Of a DNA stretch of 64,000 nucleotides, positions 24,943 to 37,100 are shown one piece after another. Location of the stretch: contig VWZP01008548.1 of NCBI GenBank assembly GCA_013396995.1, forward strand, positions 1,116,001 through 1,180,000, read 5' to 3'. The notes under the pieces were generated by a model. That model was not told where the DNA came from. It did not search any database and saw nothing but the letters and a program-made list of their open reading frames with translations. The translations under genes were made by a program, and so were the position numbers. The stretch's first letter is position 1, and every line of letters starts with the position of its first letter. The stretch is from Dicaeum eximium (taxonomy: Eukaryota > Chordata > Aves > Passeriformes > Dicaeidae).

Positions 24943-27900
24943 AAAGAAATGAAATTTCTCTCACCTTGAAAGAAATGGAATTTGACTTTTTCTTTCTGTG
25001 CAAATCATTGCCTGGTTATAATGATTTCTTAGCAGATAGCCAGTCAAAAGATTAATAGAATTAGAATCGTTGTAAAATAAGCCTGTTCTCACTGACAGCT
25101 AGCTTGGCTTTTTCTCTCTTCCTTTTGAAAGATAGTAAACAGAAACAAAGCCTGCAGCAATACAAAGAAAGCTAGCACATGAAAGAGGGATTAGCTTCAG
25201 GAGGGTATGACAGATGTAAAGTGCTTTGCACACATTGCTATGTGATGTTCAACATATGTTGTCAATTAAAAATTGCTTAAGAAATATTTAACAAGGCAAA
25301 GCTAACATACCCCTAGTTTGTACGAATATATTGAGCTTATGCATCACTGCCTCTCATTTAATTTTTTTCAGTTTTGTAAGCTGAAGAAAACCTTATATAA
25401 CATGACTCTCAGCTACTTTAAAGTACCATTTAATTTAAAGTATTGGAAAACAGCGTTTGTTTCATCTTTTGGTAAGACGATGACTGGATAATTTAGGAAG
25501 GCAGAGGACCTGCTAAACTGATTAAAATTAGGTTTCTGCAGTAAAATATAGTTTGCTGCATTTTTAAAAATAGACATGTAAATATACTCAAGATGTCATA
25601 GGCTTTCGCACATTCTTTATCTAGACTTTTCTGATGCCAATTACTGGGAAATTTTCTTAGCGAACCCCAAGGCATAAGACACAAACTCTTACGGTAAATT
25701 CTATTTTATCATCTTTATTATCTCCTACTCCTGAATCTTTCTGCATGCAAAACATTTTGTTTGGGTTTTTTTTGTTGTTTTTTTTTAATGATGAGATTTT
25801 GTGCCCTATTCAACTTTGCCTTTTGTGCCTCCATCCTCTCCAGCCCATAGCAGCGGGGAGGGAGGAGGGAGAGAGGGAAAGGAGAAAGTGGTTTTAGTAG
25901 GAGCACTAAATTAGAGAATATCCTTCTTAAGCCACACCAGTATCAAAACTGGTTTTATCAGATTTCTTATATGAAAGACTGATTAGTTTGTTATAATGAT
26001 TTGCTAAGAACTACATTAGCATTCATATACAGATATTCAGCTTTCTGGGTGAGTTTGCAATTCTTGAGAGCTAACAGTAATTGCAATAGGCCTCCAACTT
26101 CAACACTGTCCTCACCTAAGCAGTACCAATTTATATCAGCTCTGAATTTGCAGCAGTTCAGGTATTTAGAAAATTCATAGCATGTTTTTGCTAATCTACA
26201 GGGGTTTTTTCAGTCATAACAAAATGAAAAAATATAATTTTCTGTTTCATTATAATAATTTTAGTTGCATCATAGATACAACAATTCATGATTTACAGAA
26301 GTTTTCTCCTGGAGATATTTGTTTATGCCTTCATTTCTGGCATTCACATACCCATAATTTTGATGATCTGATCTTTCCTCTGTTAAAAATAATGTCTGGA
26401 AAGGTGTAAAAATATAAACTCCTTTAATTATTAATTAATATAGACCAAAAATTGTGTGAGACCCCTCTCTTTTCTACCTTCAGACCTTGTAAAAGCAGAC
26501 AGAGAAGTTGTGTGCTGTGGTGGTGAGCTGGCATGCATATCCACATTAACTTTGGTTAGCACTCCCACCGCACTAGAATGCATCATGGCTATTGCAGCAG
26601 CTCAGGTAGAGCTGTATCCTTATCATCTCTGTATTAATTTCCTACATCAGTAGTGAGACTTGTTGAAACTAGGCCTCTCTCTTCAGCCTGTTAATGCAAT
26701 TGTCAGTTTGTACCAATTGCAGAATGGCTAATTGTACACAATTTTCCTGATGGCCTACATATGTCAAAAACTTTTGGCTCTTACTGGTTTTTGATGTGGG
26801 CTACTTCTGTGGAAAAGCTCATATCCCCTCTCTATCCCCTCAGGCTGTAACATGGGTGGCAATGTCCTTAGGCTGTGCTTAGCAGAAGGCAAACCTGGGG
26901 GCCAGAAGTCTGGGAGAGTGAACAAATCAGAACTTAAAGAGATTTATCTAACTTTCCATTCTGTATACAAGTTCCTGTATGTAGATCTCACAATAAGAGG
27001 CTGTCATCTGAAAATAAGCTGGCTGTGCTGGCTGTGCTTCGAACTTTCATTGTCTTATTGCAAAATCTGAATCAGAGGGGTTTTTTTGTCATCTGCCAGT
27101 TTAGATATTGAAAGGAAAGTGAAAGTTTACAAGAGCACGGAAGTGGCTGAACAGGTTGTGACAGTTGAGTTTGCACCGAAGAGTTCCCTTATGCAGAATT
27201 TAGTGCTGTCAGGGCTATCTGTCTAAACCTGGCTGATGAGAACACAGCTTTTAACCCTTTAGTGGATTTTAATTCAAGTCTTCACATTGACTTCACTTAA
27301 TCATATCTCATCTATCTTATGATGCCTGTAGAAAGGCATGAAAAATCCTGATGTGCAGTGGCCCAGAAGTACAAAAATCAGACTCAAATAAAAATATGCA
27401 TCCAGTTTCTATACACACAAGACTAAATTCCAGAATGTGAACAACTGAAAAATATTTAACATGAAAAGATGTCTGAAATGGAAATGATAAAAGTAGGGAC
27501 TTTGCCTGATTTGCTTTGTTTCTGTCGTTTGGAATGTTTCTTTTTGTTCTTTTAGAGACAACATTCTTAAAGCCCATCTATTGCTTACTTTAAATTTTGC
27601 ATGATTTTTTTGTTGTTTCCTGTTCCAGTTTTTAAATTAGAAAAAACCCCTACTAATTAATTTGATTAATTACTACCTAGTCAAATAACTCAGTTTTCTT
27701 TAGCATATTCCCAGAAAAAGAAAATTAATTCTGTTTCTTCTTCTGAAATATTTACTTATTTGCACCCTTAAATTAACTACAATGCAGTGTGGCTGAAGTT
27801 TTATGCTGCTGGAAGACACTACCTGAGGAAACAATTTAAAAATTAAAATAGGGACTATCTTTAAAACCTGTGTATCTTTAAAACCTAAAGCCAGGTAACT

Positions 27901-30900
27901 TTGATATAGGCAGTTGTATAGGGAAACAATTTTCAATCAGTGCAGCATCTGCCCAGACAATGGAAATTGCTTAAGACTTCTTGTACAGTTGAGCAATGCA
28001 GGGAGTTAATGGATTCCTATCTAATTTCACTTATGACATTGTATATTTTGAGGGGAAATAGATAAAGTAAATTTCATTTAATATTACAGAAAGATGGAAA
28101 CTAGCTTTTTTATTTGTTACATATTTTATTAAAAATTTTCCATAGTTTTGCTTCTTTGTCATGCTCAGGAGCTTTACTTTTCACTATTGCGACAAAACAT
28201 GAAAAACTTCGTATTTCCTCACAATAGAGTTTGAGGTCACAGTACTTTTGATGCTAAAATTAATTTATTTCAAAATAGGGAAAAAATAATTCTTTTCTCA
28301 TTCACAAAAATGTTAATTGTGTGAACTTTTCAATTCATGTTAGAATACAAACCTTAGTTTTTAAAAACTAAGATTTATAGACCTATTCAAAACATTACCA
28401 AGATTTACAATACCACTGGATCTACTACTTTACATTCAGGTATGTAAATGGTCAGTGTATCATGGATGAAAAATCTCTTTGTCAAGGCAGATTCATCTCA
28501 TGGATTTTGTAGCTGAAGTTGTGCTGGTCAATTAGACAATAACAAAGAACATTTGAGGACATTAGCTATCATGTTTATTGCCAAATTTCTATGAAGTTCT
28601 GCAGGATCATTTCAGCTCATAAAAACTGGATCTGGTTCTTTTCAGGCACCATTGAGGAGGGAGCATGAGTAAGGAAGCACTCCTAATAGGCATATTTGGA
28701 CATTGCCGCTCTGTTCTGGAAGGTAACACATCAAAGGATGGATACGAGCCACTCCTTGTTACACAGCCTCAGTGTTAGTGAGAAATCCCAAGATTACTAA
28801 TGCAGATACAGGTGTTTATAAATTGTACTGTACATAAAACTGATCTACAGTTTTAAATTGTACTGATAAATTCAGCAATCTTTTAAAATTTATTATGAAG
28901 GGTAAACTTGGACTTTAATGACTTTTCTTTCTTCCAGTCCCACACATATTTTGCACTTAGTTATTCCTGTCTTTCACTTTCGGTCTTCTCTAGGTCTTTC
29001 TTTTGCCCTCTTTTTCACTCTCTTTTAAAAATAATGATCTGTATATCTCTCATTGCAGGCAACAGCAGTGCCCTCTTTCTCTTTGTTCTGTTATACTCCA
29101 CCCACTGTTCTGTTCTCCTTCATCATCCCTGCTCAGTTATCTCCTTTAAGCTTTTTATCCACATTGTTTCTTGTCTTTTGCTCACTCCCAGTCACAATGA
29201 AGTTGTGACATGTTCAGGTTCCAGGTCAAGTGTTATTATTTGGAAAATGCTGGATTCCAACTTAGCAGTTACAAATTTAGGGGTGAGTTGAGATTGATTT
29301 TAGAAGGACTCTAGAGTTTTAAATGTGTTTACTGATTTATTTATTTTCCAAAAGAGAGAAAAAAATAAATACAAATTAGTAATTTATTAAATTCACTGTA
29401 TTGTATTGACTTTTTGATAACAGGTGTTTAATTTGTACAAATCTGAGACTAAATATAGTTAAATGCTTAACCAGGCTACCAGAAAACAAATCTAAATTAA
29501 AATGGAACATTTTCTTTTTTTAATTATGAAAAACTCTAGTGAGAAAATAAAAATATTTTAAAGAGTAGAGTAATGCAACATTCCTTTTTGGTATCCTGAG
29601 CCCAGCTGGAATAACTGCAGAGGAGACTATGTATTTATCACAGCAACACTCCAGCAAGGTTAAGCTTCTTACCTTTCTTCCTTTTTGGATTAGACTTCTA
29701 TTACACTTGCTGTCAAGACAGTAAATTGACATTCTGAGTTGACTGCCACGCAGTCTTGTTATATTTTTTGTTTCTTTTGAAAATGAGTTTCTTGCATATT
29801 TAGCTATTGATCTTTGTTTCAAAACCTGTTTATATTAACTCTTAATATATGCATAAGTATCTTTATACTATAGATCAAAGTTTTTCTGTTTAAAAACTAA
29901 TGCAGATTGTTCAAAAAGAAAAAAATAGGCAAATTCAGAGAGCAATAAGGAGCAAATATGATGCTGTTTCAAAATGAAGAAATACTCCTTCTTTTTCTGG
30001 CATTGTGTTGATGTACATCACCTGTGTATGTGACTTTATAAATCCAAAATGTTCTATTTATGTTGCTAATATATTCAGAAGATAGGAGTATGGACTTCCA
30101 ATAAATATTCCTAATAATCAGTTCTATGTTTTTAAAACATGAACTCCTCTTTATTATCAAAAGTTTTGGTTACTTCAGAGGTAGCAAATTACTTTCAGAA
30201 AACCACAATCTTGAAACTGCTGATAGCTTAGGCTAAACTTTTCTGTTACCATATTCTGTCAAACACTCTGGTCTGGTTTCTTCCTAGTCCTTTACAAAAA
30301 AACAGAGAAGGTCATCTACAGTCTTTGCATAGCATATGTAGGGAAGCAGGAATGATAGTAGTTCCTTGTTTTGCTGTTCGAAATAAAATCTCTCTGGAAC
30401 TCTGCTGAGTGTAATGTTGGGGGTGTGAAGGTGACAGTAGCTGCACAGCCCATGTAGCCTGTGGTTAGCCTGGTGAAACAAGACTGGCACATAGGAGAAA
30501 GTCTGCTTTGCCTCTTAGTAAGTTGGAAAGAAGTATTCTAAAAGCTGCCTCTGATTTGTTTACCCTGGCTTGTTTTTCTAGTCCAGAGGTGTTGACTTCT
30601 TTCATACAAATATTTAGCTGTCAGCTGAGATTCAGAGCTCCTAGTCTTCTCTTTAAGCTATTTCACTTATTTTCTTCTTTAAAGGTGAGATGACTTATGT
30701 TCTAAAAGTGCCTGTTATTGTGTGTTACCAAAAAAGGAAATCCATCCATATGGAAGTGTTTATGAAGTTTATAGCTAGGTAAATTGAATTCCACAGTAAA
30801 TGCCATTGATATCTAAACTTTTCAAATTAATGATATGTCTCTAGGCTATCATGCCCAGATTACATTTTAGTCTTACAGATTCTTGATGTCCAACATGCCC

Positions 30901-30950
30901 AAGAAGCCACATGTCTAAAACCTAGTCCTGCATCTTCGATTATTCAGTCC
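24943..30950. other. Non-coding sequence, no firm feature
   Basis: About 6 kb with no recognisable gene or repeat. A possible cryptic exon at 26484-26605 is listed separately. A pyrimidine-rich stretch at 28920-29180 gives a long hydrophobic plus-strand frame that has no domain and reflects base composition. Confidence 0.55.
26484..26605 (+). other. Possible cryptic or non-coding exon
   Basis: A pyrimidine-rich acceptor (TCTCTTTTCTACCTTCAG) ends at 26483. A CAG/GTAGAG donor-like site follows at 26605/26606, giving a 122-bp interval of normal exon size. One frame is open throughout and ends in phase 0 at the donor. The translation (about 40 residues, with a DREVVCCGGELAC part) resembles no family I know, and no partner exon was found. 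It may be a non-coding RNA exon or chance. Confidence 0.15.
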
Positions 30951-30962
30951 TTTTTTTTTTTT

Positions 30963-30997
30963 NNNNNNNNNNNNNNNNNNNNNNNNNNNNNNNNNNN
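30963..30997. other. Assembly gap of 35 N inside poly-T
   Basis: Thirty-five N are flanked by T runs at 30951-30962 and 30998-31003. The odd length suggests an estimate. It is close to one unit of the 39-bp repeat next to it. Confidence 0.98.
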
Positions 30998-31069
30998 TTT
31001 TTTGGCTTGTCGAGTACAAATTGCTTTACTTTTTTTTTTTTTGGCTTGTCGAGTACAAATTGCTTTACT
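30998..31069. repeat. 39-bp tandem duplication
   Basis: Two copies of a unit made of a T run plus GGCTTGTCGAGTACAAATTG and CTTTAC lie with starts 39 bases apart (31004 and 31043). The two copies are identical over the non-T part. Identity and closeness to the gap suggest either a very recent duplication or an assembly overlap left unmerged. Confidence 0.9.
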
Positions 31070-31120
31070 TTTATTCATTCTGAATGCTGTTGTAAATAAA
31101 ATTTTCGCTCATTGACGTCA

Positions 31121-34100
31121 GACTATAGGACTCTCCCATGTTCCTTCACTGGTATCTATACTGAGTCAAACATAAATGATGTATATTATCTTTCAAGACC
31201 TTTCACAGACTTCTGCTTTATTCCTTCATTCAGCACTGAGGAGCTGACTGCTGATTTTGATAATTAGAAATTTAACAAGAGGATGAGTGTTCTTTGTGAT
31301 TGCTCCCTTGTCATTCCTCTTCATCATTGCTATTTCACAGAATCATGCACAAAAAACTTCAACAATGTTTGTGTTGACACCTCTCTTTTGCTATGATGCT
31401 TAGGAAAAAGTAGCAATTAAGCTGATGATGTTTTCAGATCACTGCTAATTTTTTTTTTTGCTTAATGTTTGTCAGTGTTTCCTTGTAGTCTCATGTTTCT
31501 GTCTGTGTCTAGTTGTTCTATCTTATATCATATTTAGGGAAAGAGCTATCTAACACTATCTGCCTAAAAGTTAGATGAACATCTATTCCAAACAAGTCAT
31601 CTTTGGTCTGTCTCCAGTTGAACCAGGGAGATACCTAAAGAAGTGGAGTTGCATCACATCCCAGAATTCACAGAGGGACCTTAGTTTGGCATACACAGCA
31701 AAGCTTAAGCTAGAAGTCTAGCTTTGGACAGGTAAAGGCAACTGAATTTAATAATATTCTTGAATTTTAAGTTGGCTGGGATATAGACAAATTTTTTTTC
31801 TGCCTTCATTCAGGTTTAAATACAGTGGGATCTAAGTTCATAATTGGATGTTGACTTATTACAAAAGTTAAACAATTAATAACATAAAGCCAAAACACCC
31901 CCCCCCCCAAAAAAAAAAAAAACCACCAGTCAAGAGAGTAAAATTTAAACCAAAACTAAAAAAATGGGAAAAAAATGCTGTACGTAATAATCTGCCTTTA
32001 GGAGCAAGAGTTGAAGATTCCTACAGTTCAACCTTCCATGTAGTTTACTTTTCATGGGCATTAATATTTTAATACTACTGACCATTTCAATTGAAATCAC
32101 AAAAAAGCTCCCCCTGCCCCAAAGTACTATAGTAATAGAAATAATGTTAAGGGACACATTTTGATCAGTGATTAACTAGTAACAATTTTTCATCAGAAAA
32201 CTTACATCTTTAAATGTACAGTCACTATTATTGCATTATAGCTGAAAACATAATGACTGAATGCAGCTATTTTTGAGTTGAATATTTTAGGTGGGCAGGT
32301 AGTGAGAGAAAAAAACATCTAATGTAGCTGATTAAGATGATGCAATCTAATATAATTTAACAGTTGGCACATGCCATTACAGATTAATAACATTTTTAGA
32401 CTGAGCCTAATCACCTTCTTTGTTACTGCAAAATTTAAGCCCAATTCCAGTATTTTGAAATAAAACTTTTGCCTCCATTTGTCAAAGAAGAGCAACAATA
32501 GACATATTGGCATTCATGATTGTCTTCATGGTTTTTATATAATTACATCTGTCATTAAAAATAGAAATCCCCCAGTGCTTCTAGCTATGCAGTTTTAAAA
32601 CTGTTTTAAAGAGTTATGAAGTTAATATTCTAAGATTTGCACTTGACTTCATATTCTATACAGCACACAAATAGTCAATTCAAACAAAATATTTAAAGTA
32701 AGAAATGTATGTTAAATTAAAGAAACTATTGCAAGAAAACCTCTTAAAATACTGGATAAGATAAAAGCTTATAATCTTTTCTGTATATGTATTCTGTAAG
32801 CTGCTGATACCTTCTTTTTGCCGGTTTTGCAGTTTTTCTTGATATAGTTTTTCCCATTTTTCAGGGTACACTGTCACCTAGAGTGACTTCTAAGTATTCT
32901 GGACCACTGAAGCAATGACCATTGAGTGGATCATAGAATAGTCTTCCATGTGGATAAAGGATCAAACCACAGAGATGCCACCTCTGTTTAGCCAGAATAT
33001 GAGCAGTGGAAAAATGTGCTGCATAAAAGCTTAAATGCAAGATGCAATTACCAATCTGCTATGAATGAATTTTCAACAGCAAGTATATCAACTCCTCAGC
33101 AAAAATATTAGGCTTAGCTGTCTTAGTAATATCTGAGAATCACAGTGGTTTTACCACACTCTGTTACTTCTCTCTACTCTAGCAATCTCTTGTTTTGCAG
33201 AAATACTGTAACTATGAATTCTATTTCAGCATATACTTTGAAAATTATATTTTCTTATTTACAAAAATTAATTTCCTTTGCTTTATATAAAACCAAATGT
33301 ATCTGTTTTCCATCAGCAACTTTTTACAAGGACAAACATTGATCCAGGGCTAGATTAGATATTTCACTCATTGAAAGCAGAAAAGCATTTTTTTTCCTTG
33401 AATTTTACTCAACTAATTTGAAGGCCATGGTGCTCAATATTTTCTGAATTTTTTTCCTTAGCTTTTTCACTTCATTAAAATTATTCTAGTATATTCCATT
33501 GATAGAAATGGCTAACAGAGCCATTACTGTTCAAAGACATATCTTTTGTATTATGAACAATCTTAGCCACTATAACTTTCAATAATTAAGTAATATATTT
33601 TGTCAGGCTTGGATAATGTAGCTATTTCTCTACCTATCCTTTTCATTCTTTTTTTTTTCTTTAAATCTAGGGTGTTGAAACTCCCCATTTCTTTTCTTGA
33701 CCTTTGTATTTATATCTTTTACATTTCACATAAGATTTTTTGTTTATTTTAATGTGAGAAGGGACTCAATTTCTAGATCACCTATAACGTTTATTTTTCA
33801 TGTCCACTATTTTTAAAAGCCTGCTGGTGCTGAAGGTGCCCTTGCTTTCTTCCTCTGGCAGATTTTGATTAATCTTAACACATATTTGAGTTTGATTCCC
33901 ACGTGAAAACTCTGTGTGGTTCTTGGTGTGCACTAAATGTAAGGTAAATAGTCATCTAAAATCTTCACAAGTAATTACCTGTAAGTGCTGAAAGCTAGTT
34001 GTACTATGAAAGGTGATCCCATTCAATATTATATGCCTACTTTAACTGAAAATTGCAACTTAGGGAACATATCCTACCACAGCCAGAAATTACATTTTCT

Positions 34101-37100
34101 GATTTCTAGTGCAGCTCTCTATTCCCAAGATCATGTACAGAATACTGATGCTAATAAGAGGCTATGAGAATGCAAGTTAATTATTGGTCTGGTTCAGTGC
34201 ATATTTTTGTTTATGTTACAAGCTGATAATTTTTATCAACTGATTTCTTTAAAGTGTCACAGCAGCAAAGAGACTCTGAAAGAAAATTCTTGAAGTCAGT
34301 GTCTGAAAGAACTGGGGTAAATGAAACACAGTATAGCAAGAAGCATAGCAACTTTTGTGGACAGATATAATGAGATTGATAAAACTTATTATCCTCAGCA
34401 CAGCAGTGGTGTGGTACAAGATGAGAGCTTGGAAAGTTGAGACAGGCATAATTTTGAGCAGTATTGGAGGTTTGAAGAAGTCAATGAAGAGGAAGAAACT
34501 CATCTCACATACAAGTGAGATGAAAGGAAGATTAACAGAGATATTTTTGAAGCCACATTTGAATTTATTATAGGGTTTGACAGACATGTCTCTGAAAGCT
34601 ATAGCAGATATTGTGGGAGACAAAGCAGAAAAGAAAGGGACTGGAGACAAAAAAAAATTGGCTAAAGAGATTATGGAAAAAAAGCTTCTAGTGTTCAGAT
34701 TGGTTACTAATTTTCCAGAGAAGGAATAATGGTCTGTTTTTTTTCTTTTCCTACTTCCAAAATTAGGATGCTTGCTCATTTCATAGGATACACAAGAGTT
34801 CCAAACTACTCAATCCTGCTTTAAAATAAAAAACAAAGAAACCCAACCAACCAACCAACCAACCAACCAACCAACCAAAAATCAACAAAAAAACCCTAAA
34901 AAAACCCAAACCCAAACCAAACCAAAAACCAAAAACCACAAAACAACAAATGAAAGTAGGAAAAAAAAAAGTAAAGACAATAAAGGTAAAAACAATTAAA
35001 GACTAAAAATCATTTGGGCCATAATGCTAAAGGATTTTCTGGAGTTTAGCAGAAGAGACTTGAGGACAGACCCTCCAAAGGATCTTTTATTCAAATACCA
35101 TTAATCAAATAACTGACTATTTTACAGTCACTTAGTACTCCTCTCCTTTTTTTTTTTTTTTTTGTGAAGAAGAAGAAGAGATCAAACAACCTGTATTCTA
35201 CATCAGTATTAGGAAGACTAATGGACTGCATACTCTGTTTTAGGTGATATTATGTCCCCAAAGAAAAACTGCTTTTACAAAGAGAATGTGACTTTACTTT
35301 ACCTGATATCCCCTGGCAGGGGGCTGGTGGCATGTGGTTGAGACCAGCAATGTGGTTGGAGGAAGTGCCCGTGGGAGCACAAGCAGCGCACGTGAAATTG
35401 GAGGTGTAATTCTCCAGTGAACTTTCAGTCTTCAATAATATGTCAGAGGGTATTTCCTGTTTGCTCAGTGAAATGTTAGCTATGCTTTACACAAGGAAGC
35501 AACCGTCACCATTTTAAGAAAATGCTTGTGCACTTTTTAAAAGTTAATTCTATCACTTTAATACCTTTTTATGCCTCAAAATGTCAGTATGCATCAGTAC
35601 AAGTGGAATTGCTCAACTGTATCTTTAATACGTTTCTAAGTAGTCTATTAAAAACTATCCTTAATTTCAAATAAAAGACATGAAACTGGCTGAGTTTTTT
35701 ACTTATTTTTATAGTACTTAATCAAGGAGACAATGTGCATTTGTTTAACGAAAACAAATCAAAGCGCTTTGGATTGACATGGTTGCCACTGTAACAGGAT
35801 GATTCTATTATTTAAATACTCAGAGGTTGCTTTTTAAATCATTCTTGATTAACAGAGCATTTATTTTCTGTTTCCTTTGAACTAGGAGTTTTTCTCCTTC
35901 CTTGCAGTTAACATATATATCTCAAACAGCAGCTTGTCAACTGATGACTTTGAAGCTTCAGTAGCTATGCATATTAAACTGCACTGGCAGAAAAATAGCT
36001 GTGATGTCAAAAAATGGAACTTGGAGGTTATAGACTCTCAAGAAAGATTAGGACAAAGCTTTCCAATGCCAAAGAATTAAAAGAACATGACAAGGCAAAA
36101 TCAAAAGCCTTCAGTAAGCATTGTTTTGGCTTTGATTTTCCCCCGTGATGCCTGAGAACTAAGTATGTCACCTGTGCAAACTGGTACAGAAACAGCTGGA
36201 TATAAGCCAGACTGGCTTTTAAGAGATTAATGCCCAAAACACATAACTTTAACCTGATTTTAACAGTACTCACTTCCTTTTCTCAAGAAGGTTAATATAT
36301 TGTTCATCTCATTTTGAAAGTGGCTACAAAAAATGTTAGTGAATTGCTTCATTTTTGATTCGTTCAATTGCCTCCAGAAGGGACGGTGACTTGGACTGCA
36401 ACGTTCAAAGTGAAAAGCTCTCATTAACCTCAGGAATGTTGTTAATGAAGTACACAGTGACTGGGAACAAGAGAAAAATAGAGGAACAAGCTTTGCTAAT
36501 TTTTTTCTGGCTTAGTTGAGCTAACCCTATGTTGTAGGTGTACTAATTTGTTTCATCCATAACACTTCAGAAATTGCCTGGGGAAGTGGATCTGAAAAGA
36601 AATGTTTGCAATATAATGCCATGGATACTAACACCAATTACTGGCTACCTCTATCTCTGAAGGCTGAGCCTAACGTCACTATTTAACCCTAAACTTGCAT
36701 TTAAATTCAGACTAAAACTTTTAAACTTTTTTTTTCCTGGCCTTTCTCCCTTCCCATTTCTGTGTTCCTACATAGGGAACCAGTTGCAGCACTAATTTAA
36801 AAAATTTTTCACCTTTTGATAAGACTTCTCCAGGGCATCAGGAAAATTAAAACTTTCAAAACTAGACACAATTAAAATTTGCAAAACTAATGAGCTGCAA
36901 AATGGTAGAGGGTTTGCAGTAAGCAGTCCAGATGATCAGGTCAACAGGAGATACTATTAAAAAGATCATGATGAATGGTGAGAGGTAAATACTGCCATGC
37001 TGAAAGGTGTGTTTATTCAGAAAATAAGTGTTACCATAGTAGAGTTTAGTACATTAAATACTCATACCTCTGCATCTTAAGACTTCTTATTACTATCAGT

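Larger units (their letters stand above)
30951..31120 (-). other. Retrocopy-like transcript 3' end with poly-A, beside a gap
   Basis: Read on the minus strand, sequence entering from about 31120 passes an AATAAA at 31061-31066 region, then AGTAAAGCAATTTGTACTCG and ACAAGCC, and then a poly-A tract. That order, polyadenylation signal about 20-25 bases before genomic poly-A, is typical of a retroposed mRNA 3' end. The last 39 bases including the poly-A are present twice (copies starting at GGCTTGTCGAG, 31004 and 31043), and the 35-N gap lies inside the poly-T run. The parent transcript is not identified, and the other end of the insert was not found. Confidence 0.35.

Noticed and set aside
28908..29291. 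127-codon hydrophobic plus-strand frame
   Set aside because: It comes from a pyrimidine-rich stretch; serine, leucine and phenylalanine dominate and no topology or family is convincing.
34249..34779. Longest open frame of the window (176 codons, minus strand)
   Set aside because: It is rich in F, S, L and I because the opposite strand is purine-rich. No domain, signal or family is visible, and such a length is expected by chance in AT-rich DNA.
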